From Alphaproteobacteria bacterium (lineage in GTDB: Bacteria > Pseudomonadota > Alphaproteobacteria > Rhodobacterales > Rhodobacteraceae), in NCBI GenBank assembly GCA_030428915.1, contig JAUIDM010000003.1, forward strand, positions 1 through 38,490: a DNA stretch of 38,490 nucleotides, in the 5' to 3' direction. Position 1 is the first letter of the stretch. Each line of letters starts with the position of its first letter. The translations under genes were made by a program, and so were the position numbers. Shown one piece after another: positions 1-7,882 of the stretch. A model generated the notes under the pieces. It worked only from the letters and a program-made list of their open reading frames with translations. It ran no database searches and was not told where the DNA came from.

Positions 1-234
1 GTCGCCAGCGAGTTTGCGGCCGATGCCGTGCTCAGCACTGAAAGAACCTCCGAGCTGGTCGGCGGCATCATGTACAGCGGCTTCAAGCGAACGGGTGATG
101 CGCTCTAGGGCAATCCAGATCTGCCGCGGCGCTATGCAGAAGGTTTGCCGCTTGCGGACTTCGATGGTGACACCCTCTTTGGTGGCGACCGAAAAGGATA
201 TACCACCTACACCAACTATGAGACGACGGCATGA
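1..234 (+). pseudogene. C-terminal fragment of an unrecognised gene with an in-frame TAG
   Basis: Frame 1 is open from the left edge except for a TAG at 106-108, and continues in the same frame to a TGA at 232-234. That TGA overlaps the ATG of the next gene (ATGA), the usual layout of a translationally coupled gene pair, so this was probably the upstream gene of an operon with the cupin gene. The piece after the TAG is rich in Gly, Asp and Tyr (for example LFGGDRKGYTTY). I do not recognise the family. The stop may be a real nonsense mutation, a sequencing error or, less likely, readthrough. Only the 3' end is in the window. Confidence 0.45.
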
Positions 235-635
235 GCCGCCCCCTTTCCGCCAGCGAGGTTGAACGTGCTCTCGGCAAGGACCGGATCGGCACCGATCTTG
301 TCACCGAAGCCGGGGGCATGCGGATCTGGCACTTGGGTCCCGCCCCCGGTGAGACGCTCCCCGCGCATCGGCATGACCGGCCCTGTTTCTGGACGGTTCT
401 AACCGACGGAACGGCAAGATCCCGCTATGGAGACGGACGCATCGAAGATGTGATCTACAAGAATGGTCAGACGCAGCATTTTCCCGATCTGTCGCCTGAT
501 AAGACTCTTGTGCACGACCTAACAAATACGGGAGCGGCCGAACTTGTTTTCGTCACGGTTGAAATAGGGCACGCTGGCGAATTAGCGGCGGTGCGTCAGG
601 AGAAGATCACTCATGGGTTTCTTCTTGGCTCCTGA
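231..635 (+). CDS. Cupin-domain protein
   Basis: A 134-residue protein with a single cupin barrel. The first cupin motif is visible as PAHRHDRPCFWTVLTDG (about residues 45-61), with the two His residues that normally bind a metal, followed by a conserved-looking YGDG turn and beta strands to the end. No signal peptide is seen, so it is probably cytoplasmic. Small cupins of this kind act as dioxygenases, isomerases or ligand-binding proteins, and the substrate here cannot be told. It starts inside the stop of the preceding broken gene (ATGA). The 3' end overlaps a longer reading of the following peptidase gene, whose better start lies at 790. Confidence 0.75.
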   Translation: MSRPLSASEVERALGKDRIGTDLVTEAGGMRIWHLGPAPGETLPAHRHDRPCFWTVLTDGTARSRYGDGRIEDVIYKNGQTQHFPDLSPDKTLVHDLTNTGAAELVFVTVEIGHAGELAAVRQEKITHGFLLGS

Positions 636-789
636 TCCCGTGACATTCACGGAACATAAGGAATGCGATTTGTCATTAGTTACAAGACGCCATAAGGCCC
701 GTACCGATTGTCCATCAACCGATGAATTCGATTGGCGACTGGCTGTGCGGCGCATATTCGGTCAGTTGGAGTGCAGATTTCACCTCAAG

Positions 790-2004
790 ATGCAGATACC
801 TCTGTTGGTTTTGGCATCAGTCGGGGCATACGCCGCCCATGCCGAAGACGGGTCAAAGCGCACGCTGGAGACGATTTGTACATTGACATCATCCCTTTAC
901 GTGGACGCGGCCATGAATGGATTGGATTGGGGCGCGTTGTGTAGTCGGGCAGAACAGCGCCTTGAGAGCGGCACTCCATTGACGGTCGCCGCCAATGAGT
1001 TGCTCGCCGAGCTTGAGGTGTCACACACACGCTATTTCGCGCCCTCTGACCCAGCGCTCGCTATACTGGCTGCGGTCTACCGGGAGGCTCCGAATCTGAA
1101 AGACGCCCTTGCTCAAGACGATAGCATGCCACTTCTTCGGGGGGCGGGGTTTACCACTTTTGACGTGGGCGGATCTCGTTTTGTCGACAGCATTCTCGAT
1201 GGAAGTCCGGCACAAGTGGCTGGGTTGCGCATTGGCGACGAAATCATTGACGATGGCGGTGCAGCTTTTCGCGCAGTACTGCCCACAGATCCAACGGCAA
1301 AGGCTTTCGAGACAGAGATCGTCATCCGACGTCAAGAATCCGCCGCCCAGCAAACACTTGTGACACAAGTTGTCAGTGCCAATGCCCTGGCGGTCCTTTC
1401 CGACGCGACAGAAAATTCGCTCCGGATCGTAGAGCATCGTGGGCGGCGCATTGGCTATATGCGGGGCTGGACCATGCTGTCGCGTGACGACTTCGGCGGG
1501 CCGCGCATCGTGCTTGAACATGCAATCTCTGATGGGCGTCTTGCTGAAATCGACGCGCTGGTGTTTGATGCACGCGGGCTTGTCGGCGGCGGCGGTATGG
1601 ACGTGTTGGACCGCTTTTTCGCGCCTTCCAACCTGTCCCTGTCATTCATGCCCCGCGGGAGCGACTGGGTTGAAGCGCCCTCGATGCCCGATGATACGCC
1701 CCTCGTGATCATAATAGGTGATCAAACCCGCAGCGCGGCTGAAATTATGGCCTACATCGCCAAGGAACACGATCTCGCGACCCTTGTCGGCCAAAAAACC
1801 GCGGGTGCCGTAGTGGGAGGCAGGCTGGAACTGCTTCAAAATGGTGGTGGCCTATATATTGCCGTGGGTCGCCTGCGGATCGAGGGAGCTGAACTGGAGG
1901 GCGTCGGGGTCTTGCCCGACATTGAAACAGATCGTGTCCAACCTTTCGGAAACGGCATCGACCCGGCCTACGAACGGGCGCTCGAACTGGCTGCGGAGAT
2001 CTGA
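790..2004 (+). CDS. Secreted S41-family (C-terminal-processing/tricorn-like) peptidase
   Basis: A 404-residue protein when started at ATG 790. This start gives a clean signal peptide (MQIPLLVLASVGAYAAHA, cut before ED), whereas the open frame extends back to 613 with no signal-like sequence. A PDZ-like region follows at about residues 115-165 (DGSPAQVAGLRIGDEIID). The S41 catalytic domain contains TRSAAEIMAYIA, whose Ser is the expected nucleophile, and GQKTAGAVVGG. In CtpA-type enzymes the latter position reads TFGKG with a catalytic Lys. That Lys is absent here, as in the retinol-binding/tricorn-like subgroup. Likely a periplasmic or exported protease; the substrate is unknown. A hairpin at 2043-2069 follows the stop. 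Confidence 0.75.
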   Translation: MQIPLLVLASVGAYAAHAEDGSKRTLETICTLTSSLYVDAAMNGLDWGALCSRAEQRLESGTPLTVAANELLAELEVSHTRYFAPSDPALAILAAVYREAPNLKDALAQDDSMPLLRGAGFTTFDVGGSRFVDSILDGSPAQVAGLRIGDEIIDDGGAAFRAVLPTDPTAKAFETEIVIRRQESAAQQTLVTQVVSANALAVLSDATENSLRIVEHRGRRIGYMRGWTMLSRDDFGGPRIVLEHAISDGRLAEIDALVFDARGLVGGGGMDVLDRFFAPSNLSLSFMPRGSDWVEAPSMPDDTPLVIIIGDQTRSAAEIMAYIAKEHDLATLVGQKTAGAVVGGRLELLQNGGGLYIAVGRLRIEGAELEGVGVLPDIETDRVQPFGNGIDPAYERALELAAEI

Positions 2005-2042
2005 TGATTTTGGGGAACGCAGAACAATTCCCAAGTGCTCGT

Positions 2043-2069
2043 CTGGCGGGGGCAGCAGATACCCGCCAG
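2043..2069 (+). terminator. Hairpin downstream of the S41 peptidase
   Basis: CTGGCGGG and CCCGCCAG form a perfect 8-bp stem with an 11-nt loop, about 40 nt after the peptidase stop. There is no T-tract after it, so it may be a Rho-assisted terminator or an mRNA-stabilising stem. Confidence 0.35.
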
Positions 2070-2204
2070 CTCCGCGGCAGGCATTGCACCTTTCCAGACA
2101 CCTTCCTAACTCAGCCTGAGATAGAACTGACATCTCGTTGTCGGGAGTGGGCAAAACATCGGGGTCGTTGTCTATGTTGGTAGTTCAAGGAGAGGGGAAC
2201 TGCC

Positions 2205-2501
2205 ATGGATCTGCGGATTATCGTCGAGACTACGTTTGAGAACGGAACCACGAAGACGCATCGTCTCGGCGGCTTGTCCCGCCCGTTTCGGCGCACGCAG
2301 CCTGAGGGGTTCGGGCTGTTTCTCAAAGATGCCAAGGCTATCCTGTGGCAATTACAGGATGCGATCCTGCGCGACCAGATCGAGGAAATATCCGAAGCCA
2401 GCAGGATCTGTCCCGACTGCGACGGGGTCCGAGCCATACATGATTATCGGTCGAGGGTGCTCGATACGCTCTTCGGCAGGTTTCAGGTCAAGGCGCTTTA
2501 G
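2205..2501 (+). pseudogene. ISKra4-family transposase, N-terminal remnant
   Basis: The 98-residue reading (MDLRIIVETTFENG...) matches my memory of the N-terminus of ISKra4-family transposases: a leader region, then ICPDCDGVRAIHDYRSRV with a zinc-finger-like C-x2-C pair, then LDTLFGRFQVKA. The family usually continues with an Arg- and Cys-rich segment and a DDE domain of several hundred residues. Here the frame ends at VKAL-stop, at the junction with an oppositely oriented IS5 fragment (about 2493). It has an RBS-like AGGAGAGGGGA upstream of ATG 2205. The left end of the element was not identified; the 200 bp before it hold no gene. Confidence 0.7.
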
Positions 2502-2624
2502 CGCTTCATTGTAGGTCGGCCAGTTCCGGGTCCTGTAGGTTGCGGGTGCGGGTCTGCTCATGTAGCCCCGCTACCACTCTGGATTCACGAGATGAATCCC
2601 TCACGGGATTTGTGCAGCAGAGCC
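2493..2624 (-). mobile_element. IS5-family element, left-end remnant
   Basis: On the minus strand ATG 2561 begins MSRPAPATYRTRNWPTYNEA, the typical opening of one group of IS5-family transposases. After about 23 codons the reading runs into the antisense of the ISKra4 remnant, so the rest is lost. Upstream, at 2605-2624, the minus strand reads GGCTCTGCTGCACAAATCCC, which looks like an IS5-type terminal inverted repeat. Between them a GATTCA/TGAATC inverted repeat lies at 2582-2598. The outer end is only 14 bp from the stop of the E1/transketolase-like gene, which it did not disrupt. Confidence 0.55.
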
Positions 2625-2638
2625 GTGCAACAGTCCCG

Positions 2639-5002
2639 TTAACGCAAGGCTGGCACCGACTTTCCCGACGTCAGCCCGCGTACCCTGTCGATGATCGATC
2701 CCGCGTCAATCCCGTGAAGGCGGTAGAGATCGGCGATAGTGCCGGTCTGACCGAAATGTTCGACCCCGAGCGGAAGGGTGCGGTGCCCTGCCACCGACCC
2801 CAGCCAGGCCAGCGTTGCAGGGTGCCCGTCGATCACGGTCACGATCCGGCACTCCCGTGGCAGGGGTGCCAATAGCCGTTCCGCGTGCGACTGCGCGTGG
2901 ATGCCCTCCGCCCGTGCGCGTTGGGCCGCCGTCCAGCCCGCGTTGAGCCGGTCAGCCGAGGTCACGGCTAGGACGCCGACATCCCGCCGCGCCTCGCCCA
3001 GATGCCCGGCAGCCCGGATCGCCTCGGGGGCGACCACCCCCTGGTAGGCGATCACCAGGTCGCAGTTTGGACCCGGTTCACGCAGCCAGTAGGCGCCATC
3101 GACCACCTGTCGTCGCCACTCCGGGGCAGACCGATGCCCGACCTGTTCGATTGGTTTCGTGGACAGGCGCAGGTAGACCGAGCCTCCGGTTTCGTCGCGC
3201 AGCCAGTTGGCGCTTTCCGCCTCTGCCGCACCGTCGCGCTGCAGGTAATCGAAGCTCCACTCCAGGATCGCTGCCAATTCGTCCGCATGCGCGGGCTCGA
3301 AGGCGGCAAGCCCGTCCTGGCTCATCCCTATCAGGGGGGTGCCGATGGATTGGTGCGCCCCGCCTTCGGGCGCGAGCGTCACCCCGGAAGGCGTGCCCAC
3401 CAGCAGAAACCGCGCATCCTGGTAACAGGCATAGTTCAGCGCATCAAGGCCGCGCGCCACGAAAGGATCATAGACCGTGCCGATGGGGATCAGCCGCTTG
3501 CCGAACAGCGCATGCGAAAGCCCCGCAGCGCCCAGAAGCAGCATCAGGTTCATCTCGGCGATGCCCAATTCGATATGCTGACCCCCCGGGGCGAAATCCC
3601 ATTTCGCGGTCGAGGGGATGCGGAATTCGCGGAAGGTGTCCTTGACCGGTTCGCGAGCGAACAGCTTGCGCCGGTTCACCCAGGGCCCGAGAGAGGTCGT
3701 CCCGGTGACATCGGGCGACATGGTCAGGATCCGGTCGGCCAGCGGACCGCCCGCCTTGGCAATGTGGTCCAGCAGCTTGCCGAAGGCCATCTGTGTGGCG
3801 ATCTCGCCCTTTGCATCGGCCGCCAGGGCAGGCACCGGCACGCGGTCGTCGGTCTTGTGCCGCGCACCCCCGGCAAAGAAGGGCACCTTGCCAAGCCACT
3901 TGCGGAAGGTGGCGGGGTCGCGCACGGTCGCCAACGGCTCCCATTCCTGCCCCTCGGGCACGCCCATGTGGCGCTGCCAATCTGTCATCTGGGCGCTGGT
4001 CATCAGCCCGCCGTGATTGTCCTTGTGCCCGGCGATCGGCGTACCCCAACCCTTGACCGTGTACGCCAGGAAGCAGGTGGGCGCCTCATCCGTCACAGCG
4101 GCAAAGGCCTCGGCCATCGTTTCCACGCAATTGCCGCCAAGGTTCTCCATCAGATCGGCAAGCTCGTCATCGCTGCGCGCGGCGATCAAACGGGCCGTGG
4201 GGCCATCCTCTCCCAGGTCGTCCAGCAGACGTTTGCGCCAGACGGCACCGCCCTGAAAGGTCAGCGCGGAATAGACTGGGTTGGGGCACTGGTCGATCCA
4301 GTCACGCAGGCGGTCGCCGCCCGGTTCCTCGAAGGCGGCGCGCTGAACGACGCCGTGTTTCACCTTGATCACGGTCCAGCCGAAGGCCTCGAAGGTCTTC
4401 TCGATCCGTTGCCAGAGCCCCTCGTGCACGATCCCGTCCAGCGATTGCCGATTGTAGTCGATAATCCACCAGGTGTTTCGAAGCCCGTGTTTCCAGCCTT
4501 CCTGAAGGCATTCATAGACATTGCCCTCGTCCAGTTCGGCATCGCCCATCAGCGCGATCATCCGCCCTTCGGACACGTCCCTGCCCCAGTCCTTGGCCCT
4601 CAGGAAATCCTGCACCATCGACGCGAAGGACGTGATCGCTACCCCAAGCCCGACGGACCCGGTCGAGAAATCCACGTCATCCACGTCCTTGGTGCGGCTG
4701 GGATAGCTTTGCGCGCCGCCCAGGCCGCGGAAATTCTCGAGCTTTTCCCGGGTGGTTTTTCCCATCAGATACTGCATCGCATGGAAAAGCGGCGAGGCGT
4801 GGGGTTTTACAGCCACACGGTCCTCGGGCCGCAGGGCGGTGAAGTAGAGCGCGGTCAGGATCGACACCATCGAGGCCGATGACGCCTGATGCCCGCCCAC
4901 CTTGATCCCATCAACCTTGGGCCGCAGGTGGTTGGCATTGTGGATCAGCCAGTGTGAAAGCCACAGCAGGCGTTGTTCGGCGGTCTTGAGATGGGGTGTC
5001 AT
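2639..5002 (-). CDS. Transketolase-like homodimeric 2-oxo acid dehydrogenase E1
   Basis: A 787-residue thiamine-diphosphate enzyme of the AceE-like (homodimeric E1)/transketolase family. The ThDP motif is clear: GDAELDEGN at 153-161 and NRQ at 184-186. The N-terminal part carries GGHQASSASM (36-45) and KPHASPLFHAMQYL (66-79), and the C-terminal half is a transketolase pyrimidine/C-terminal domain. It is slightly shorter than AceE (about 890). It is divergently transcribed from an Lrp/AsnC regulator. That layout recalls Pseudomonas mdeR/mdeB, where an Lrp-type protein controls a homodimeric 2-oxobutyrate dehydrogenase. I infer an amino-acid-derived 2-oxo acid as substrate rather than bulk pyruvate. 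No E2 or E3 gene is in the window. Confidence 0.75.
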   Translation of the reverse strand: MTPHLKTAEQRLLWLSHWLIHNANHLRPKVDGIKVGGHQASSASMVSILTALYFTALRPEDRVAVKPHASPLFHAMQYLMGKTTREKLENFRGLGGAQSYPSRTKDVDDVDFSTGSVGLGVAITSFASMVQDFLRAKDWGRDVSEGRMIALMGDAELDEGNVYECLQEGWKHGLRNTWWIIDYNRQSLDGIVHEGLWQRIEKTFEAFGWTVIKVKHGVVQRAAFEEPGGDRLRDWIDQCPNPVYSALTFQGGAVWRKRLLDDLGEDGPTARLIAARSDDELADLMENLGGNCVETMAEAFAAVTDEAPTCFLAYTVKGWGTPIAGHKDNHGGLMTSAQMTDWQRHMGVPEGQEWEPLATVRDPATFRKWLGKVPFFAGGARHKTDDRVPVPALAADAKGEIATQMAFGKLLDHIAKAGGPLADRILTMSPDVTGTTSLGPWVNRRKLFAREPVKDTFREFRIPSTAKWDFAPGGQHIELGIAEMNLMLLLGAAGLSHALFGKRLIPIGTVYDPFVARGLDALNYACYQDARFLLVGTPSGVTLAPEGGAHQSIGTPLIGMSQDGLAAFEPAHADELAAILEWSFDYLQRDGAAEAESANWLRDETGGSVYLRLSTKPIEQVGHRSAPEWRRQVVDGAYWLREPGPNCDLVIAYQGVVAPEAIRAAGHLGEARRDVGVLAVTSADRLNAGWTAAQRARAEGIHAQSHAERLLAPLPRECRIVTVIDGHPATLAWLGSVAGHRTLPLGVEHFGQTGTIADLYRLHGIDAGSIIDRVRGLTSGKSVPALR

Positions 5003-5036
5003 TCAGTCAGGTCCTTGGAACGTGATGCACGGAAGA

Positions 5037-5107
5037 TGTCATGCCCTGCAGGACATGTCCTTGCTTTCTTCGCGCGAAACGCGCATGTTTTAGAGATAGT
5101 CACTATC
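5037..5107. promoter_or_regulatory. Operator-like inverted repeats between the E1 and Lrp genes
   Basis: The 133-bp divergent spacer contains three dyads. An imperfect 15-bp-arm dyad is centred on CCTGCAGG (about 5037-5057). TTCGCGCGAA (5069-5078) is a perfect palindrome. GATAGT-C-ACTATC (5095-5107) is a perfect dyad 28 bp upstream of the regulator ATG. Lrp/AsnC proteins bind several dyads in such spacers and commonly autoregulate, so these are the likely sites. The assignment is inference from position and symmetry. Confidence 0.5.
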
Positions 5108-5135
5108 AATATGAAGATCATTGGTGACACCCACC

Positions 5136-5591
5136 ATGCTGGACGATTTTGATAGAGCAATCCTGAAGTGCCTGCGCGCTGACGGGCGAATGACCGTGCT
5201 TGACCTTTCGGACCGTGTTGGGCTCAGCCCGACGCCGGTATCCCGGCGGGTGCGACGGCTGGAGGAGGCGGGCGTCATCACCGGCTACGCGGCCCTGCTG
5301 GACGAAACCGCCCTCGGCTTCGGCGTGTCGGTCTTCGTGTCGGTGAAACTCGACAAGCAGATCGACGACGCGCTCGCCACTTTCGAGGCCGCCATCGCCG
5401 GCTTTTCCGAGGTGGTCGATTGCTGGCTTATGACCGGGAACCGGGACTACCTGCTGCGCATCGCCACGGCCGATCTGAAGGAATTCGAACAGTTCCTTGT
5501 CGGCAAGCTGACCCGCGTGCGCGGCGTCGCCTCCATCGAAAGCTCTATCCCCTTGCGGCGGGTCAAGGGGGACGTGGCCCGGGCCGAATAG
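5136..5591 (+). CDS. Lrp/AsnC-family transcriptional regulator
   Basis: A 151-residue protein in the standard two-domain form. A helix-turn-helix lies at about residues 1-60 (LDDFDRAILKCLRADGRMTV, then LSDRVGLSPTPVSRRVRRLEEAGVI). A RAM ligand-binding domain follows, with the typical DCWLMTGNRDYLLRI and the Gly-rich end of the effector pocket. I chose ATG 5136 because family members begin at MLDDFDR. TTG 5121 and GTG 5124 in the same frame are alternatives. It is divergent from the E1-like enzyme and is expected to sense the parent amino acid or 2-oxo acid, control that gene and repress itself through the spacer dyads. Confidence 0.88.
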   Translation: MLDDFDRAILKCLRADGRMTVLDLSDRVGLSPTPVSRRVRRLEEAGVITGYAALLDETALGFGVSVFVSVKLDKQIDDALATFEAAIAGFSEVVDCWLMTGNRDYLLRIATADLKEFEQFLVGKLTRVRGVASIESSIPLRRVKGDVARAE

Positions 5592-5615
5592 GCGAACGGG
5601 CCGCGCCACGCGTCG

Positions 5616-6010
5616 TCACCCCTGACGCAGGATCGCGGCGCGCAGGATCTCCCGCGCCAAGGCCTCGGCCGCGTCCTGTGGCGGGACACCACGGTCCCGC
5701 GCCCGTTCAAGCCCCTGTCCAACCCGCCTGGGAATTCTTTCGATCAGCATCGCGGTGGCTTCCGCCGACAACCCTTGATCCAACGAGGTGTTTAGGATCA
5801 CGCCACCGGCATTCACGACGAAATCTGGCAGGTAGAGGATGCCGTTGTCCTGAAGCAAGACACCGTCCCCGGAGGTGGCAAGCTGGTTGTTGGCCGCTCC
5901 GCAGACAAGCCGCATCTTGAGCCGCCCGATGGTGACCGGGTTCAACGTTGCGCCGATGGCACAGGGCGCAAAGACATCCGCGTCCACGTCGTAGATCGCG
6001 TCGACTGCGA
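5616..6010 (-). pseudogene. Leucine/Glu-Leu-Phe-Val dehydrogenase, 5'-truncated
   Basis: The reading contains only the C-terminal part of a GLFV-family dehydrogenase of leucine-dehydrogenase type: AIYDVDADVFAPCAIGATLN, GAANNQL, GILYLPDFVVNAGGVI, then the C-terminal helices. Leucine dehydrogenases are about 350 residues; here about 130 remain. The N-terminal catalytic domain and the dinucleotide-binding GxGxxG are missing. Homology stops near 6000-6010, just before the first stress promoter at 6026. It lies tail to tail with the lrp gene. An amino acid dehydrogenase beside an Lrp regulator and a 2-oxo acid dehydrogenase suggests a former branched-chain or aliphatic amino acid catabolic locus. 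Confidence 0.75.
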
Positions 6011-6025
6011 TCGATGGAGACAAAC

Positions 6026-6050
6026 GGAACTATTCGCAATTTCGGATGTT
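6026..6050 (+). promoter_or_regulatory. EcfG-type promoter of the DUF3008 gene
   Basis: GGAAC (6026-6030), 16-bp spacer, TGTT (6047-6050). The -10 ends 39 bp before the ATG at 6090, with a strong AAAGGAGGG ribosome site in between. Confidence 0.7.
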
Positions 6051-6089
6051 GCCAACCAAGTATGATCGGGTAACGAAAGGAGGGCACTC

Positions 6090-6275
6090 ATGCCTGCAAA
6101 ATCGAAAGCCCAGCAGAAAGCCGCCGGCGCGGCCCTTTCGGCCAAGCGTGGCGAAACCAAGGTGAGCGACCTTCAGGGTGCCTCCAGGAGCATGTACGAC
6201 TCCATGTCCGAGAGCGAGCTGGAAGAGATGGCCTCGACCGAAAGAAAGGGAAAGCCGGAACACAGGAACGAGTAA
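6090..6275 (+). CDS. DUF3008-family small protein
   Basis: A 61-residue charged, soluble protein beginning MPAKSKAQQKAAGAA and ending in a Lys/Glu-rich tail. The MPAKSKxQQK opening and the KxGExK...S spacing match DUF3008, a family of small proteins of unknown function common in alphaproteobacteria and often found among stress genes. A strong ribosome site (AAGGAGGG) precedes the ATG and an EcfG-type promoter lies at 6026. Its placement as the first gene of the stress island fits induction under stress; the biochemical role is unknown. Confidence 0.8.
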   Translation: MPAKSKAQQKAAGAALSAKRGETKVSDLQGASRSMYDSMSESELEEMASTERKGKPEHRNE

Positions 6276-6423
6276 CCTTGCGAATACAAGTACAGCGGCC
6301 GTCTCTGCCAACGTTGCAGAATGCGCCCGCAATCCTGTCAACACTGGGATGTATCACAAGGATTGTTGATCCGCTTTCCAACGTGTCATTATTGCCTTCG
6401 CTGGGACTGACAGCGGAGTCGAG

Positions 6424-6585
6424 ATGAACAAGGAAATCAAAACCGGGCAGGAGACCGACCGACTGGAGTTGGAACTGAAGCGCCGTCTCCGCGATATCGG
6501 CAATGAGGAGCAGCCGGAGAAGCTGCTTGCGCTTGCACGCGAACTGCAGGATCTGTTGCGCAAGAAACCCTTGACTGAGGACTAG
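6424..6585 (+). CDS. Small helical protein, unknown
   Basis: A 53-residue frame, ATG 6424 to TAG 6583-6585: MNKEIKTGQETDRLELELKR and onward to LRKKPLTED. It is almost entirely amphipathic helix, rich in Leu, Glu, Arg and Lys, with no Cys or membrane segment. The weak ribosome site is part of GGGACTGACAGCGGAG. No EcfG box was found in front of it, so it may rely on readthrough from 6090. I do not recognise the family. The composition and codon use look like a real small protein, possibly a partner-binding helical peptide. Confidence 0.5.
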   Translation: MNKEIKTGQETDRLELELKRRLRDIGNEEQPEKLLALARELQDLLRKKPLTED

Positions 6586-6703
6586 GCAGCTTTCGGACTG
6601 GGTGCCCTGCGAACAAACGGGCACGGGAGCAATCGTGAAACACTCATCAGGGGGCGAGTTCCCGCTTCCCAGACCGCCGCGGCGCCGTCGCACAAGCACT
6701 TTC

Positions 6704-6728
6704 GGAACAATGACGCCGAGCCTCTGTT
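6704..6728 (+). promoter_or_regulatory. EcfG-type promoter of the first BON gene
   Basis: GGAAC (6704-6708), 16-bp spacer, TGTT (6725-6728), 29 bp before the ATG at 6758. Confidence 0.7.
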
Positions 6729-6757
6729 GTGACTGTTCAGACATGAGGAGGCGCAAG

Positions 6758-7492
6758 ATGAACAGACGTGAATGGCGCGATCACGGCGAAAGCCGCAACT
6801 TCGATCACGAGATGCGTGGCCGGGGACAGGGTGATTATGAGCATCGTGGATACGGCACGGCACGCGAACGTCACCCTATGGGGCCGGATCGGGGATTCCA
6901 CCCCGGAGGCGCAGCCGATGCGGAGCAGCCCCCCCGGGACAGGGGCGGCTACGATCCGTATCGTGAAAGCTATTACGGCCTTCCCGGCGGTTTTTATGGC
7001 GGTCTTCCGGGCGGTCCTGCCGGTTTGCGTTGCTACGACCGGGGTCAATATGCCGACCGTGAGTTCTACGGCGGCAATCGCAATATCTCAGATGCGTTCC
7101 GCGATCACGGTTCCGACCGCGGTCTTTTCGAACGGGCAGCGGATGAGGTTTCATCCTGGCTCGGTGATGAGGATGCCGAACACCGTCGAGAACGCGACCA
7201 TCGCGGCCGCGGTCCGAAAAACTACAAACGCTCGGACAGCCGGGTCGAGGAAGACGTATGCGACCGGTTGACGGATGACGGTTTACTCGACGCTTCCGAC
7301 ATAACAGTACAGGTGAGCGACCGGGAGGTGACGCTGGACGGAACGGTCTCCACCCGCAACGCGAAGCGCCGGGCAGAGGATTGTGCCGACAGCGTAAGCG
7401 GCGTTCAGCACGTTCAGAACAATCTGCGCGTCTGCGGAATGGATGCCATGTCGTCTGCATCGACGTCGACCACCACCGGACGCCAGACCTGA
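6758..7492 (+). CDS. BON-domain protein with Gly/Arg/Tyr-rich N-terminal region
   Basis: A 244-residue protein from ATG 6758, chosen because ATGAGGAGG supplies a ribosome site and the EcfG box is upstream. The first ~150 residues are low complexity, rich in Gly, Arg, Asp, Tyr and Pro (short repeats such as GGFYGGLPGG). The C-terminal ~85 residues form a BON domain: SRVEEDVCDRLTDDG, then DITVQVSDREVTLDGTV, then GVQHVQNNLRV. BON domains bind phospholipid or envelope surfaces and occur in osmotic stress proteins such as OsmY, but no signal peptide is visible here. It is a close paralogue of the protein at 26970 in the linker RSD and BON region. The disordered N-terminus suggests a hydrated or condensate-like role, which is inference. 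Confidence 0.8.
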   Translation: MNRREWRDHGESRNFDHEMRGRGQGDYEHRGYGTARERHPMGPDRGFHPGGAADAEQPPRDRGGYDPYRESYYGLPGGFYGGLPGGPAGLRCYDRGQYADREFYGGNRNISDAFRDHGSDRGLFERAADEVSSWLGDEDAEHRRERDHRGRGPKNYKRSDSRVEEDVCDRLTDDGLLDASDITVQVSDREVTLDGTVSTRNAKRRAEDCADSVSGVQHVQNNLRVCGMDAMSSASTSTTTGRQT

Positions 7493-7776
7493 AAGCAACG
7501 CTGCGCGCATGTATAAGCGGGGGCACTCAAGCAATTCGGTTGCACCGAACCCGATGCGCGCGACACGACGACGTCGCAGCGCGGTTCAGAATGAGATCCG
7601 TGTGATCAGGTGAGGTTTCAGTACCGCGCGGCTCTGAGTGCATCTGCAAGGACGATCCGACCAAGGTGCTGGATGCCAATCGGGCGCGGCACCAGACACA
7701 GATATCGGAAAAAACGCGCGCCGTTTTGGCTAAACTATCCCACCTGCATGGCTGACCCATAGCAGCCGATCTCAGG
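7493..7776. other. Region without a recognisable gene
   Basis: No supported coding sequence on either strand. A plus-strand frame of about 48 codons with no start (about 7613-7755) encodes a helical-looking peptide that may be a gene remnant, but I could not match it. The stretch ends at the T-tract of the candidate small RNA on the minus strand. Confidence 0.4.
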
Positions 7777-7814
7777 AAAAAAGACCGCCGGCCGCTCAGG
7801 GAACGCACCGACGG
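7777..7814 (-). terminator. Rho-independent terminator of the candidate sRNA
   Basis: Minus strand CCGTCGG (7814-7808) pairs with CCGGCGG (7791-7785) with one wobble, and is followed by TC and TTTTTT (7782-7777). Confidence 0.6.
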
Positions 7815-7875
7815 GCAATGGCTGAGCGGGAAGCACTCATGCCTTGAACATCGGCCAGAGGAAAAGTGACCGACC
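7777..7875 (-). ncRNA. Candidate stress-induced small RNA (about 99 nt, GsrN-like in context)
   Basis: Behind a good EcfG box (7883-7907) there is no convincing protein gene, but the minus strand shows a compact RNA layout. The likely 5' end is near G7875. A 5' hairpin UCGGUC/GGCCGA (7873-7868 with 7856-7851) presents an 11-nt pyrimidine loop containing UUUUCCUCU, complementary to Shine-Dalgarno sequences. A small bulged stem lies around 7844-7831. Two alternative 3' stems are CCGCTCAG/CTGAGCGG (7829-7822 with 7799-7792) and CCGUCGG/CCGGCGG (7814-7808 with 7791-7785). The latter is followed at once by UC and six U (7782-7777), a Rho-independent terminator. Length, C-rich loop, EcfG promoter and proximity to nepR/ecfG resemble Caulobacter GsrN. 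Homology itself was not tested. Confidence 0.6.
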
Positions 7876-7882
7876 AGCATGA

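Noticed and set aside
3002-4882. A 626-codon frame antisense to the E1/transketolase gene
   Set aside because: It is the mirror of a gene with an unmistakable ThDP motif; the translation shows no family and no ribosome site.
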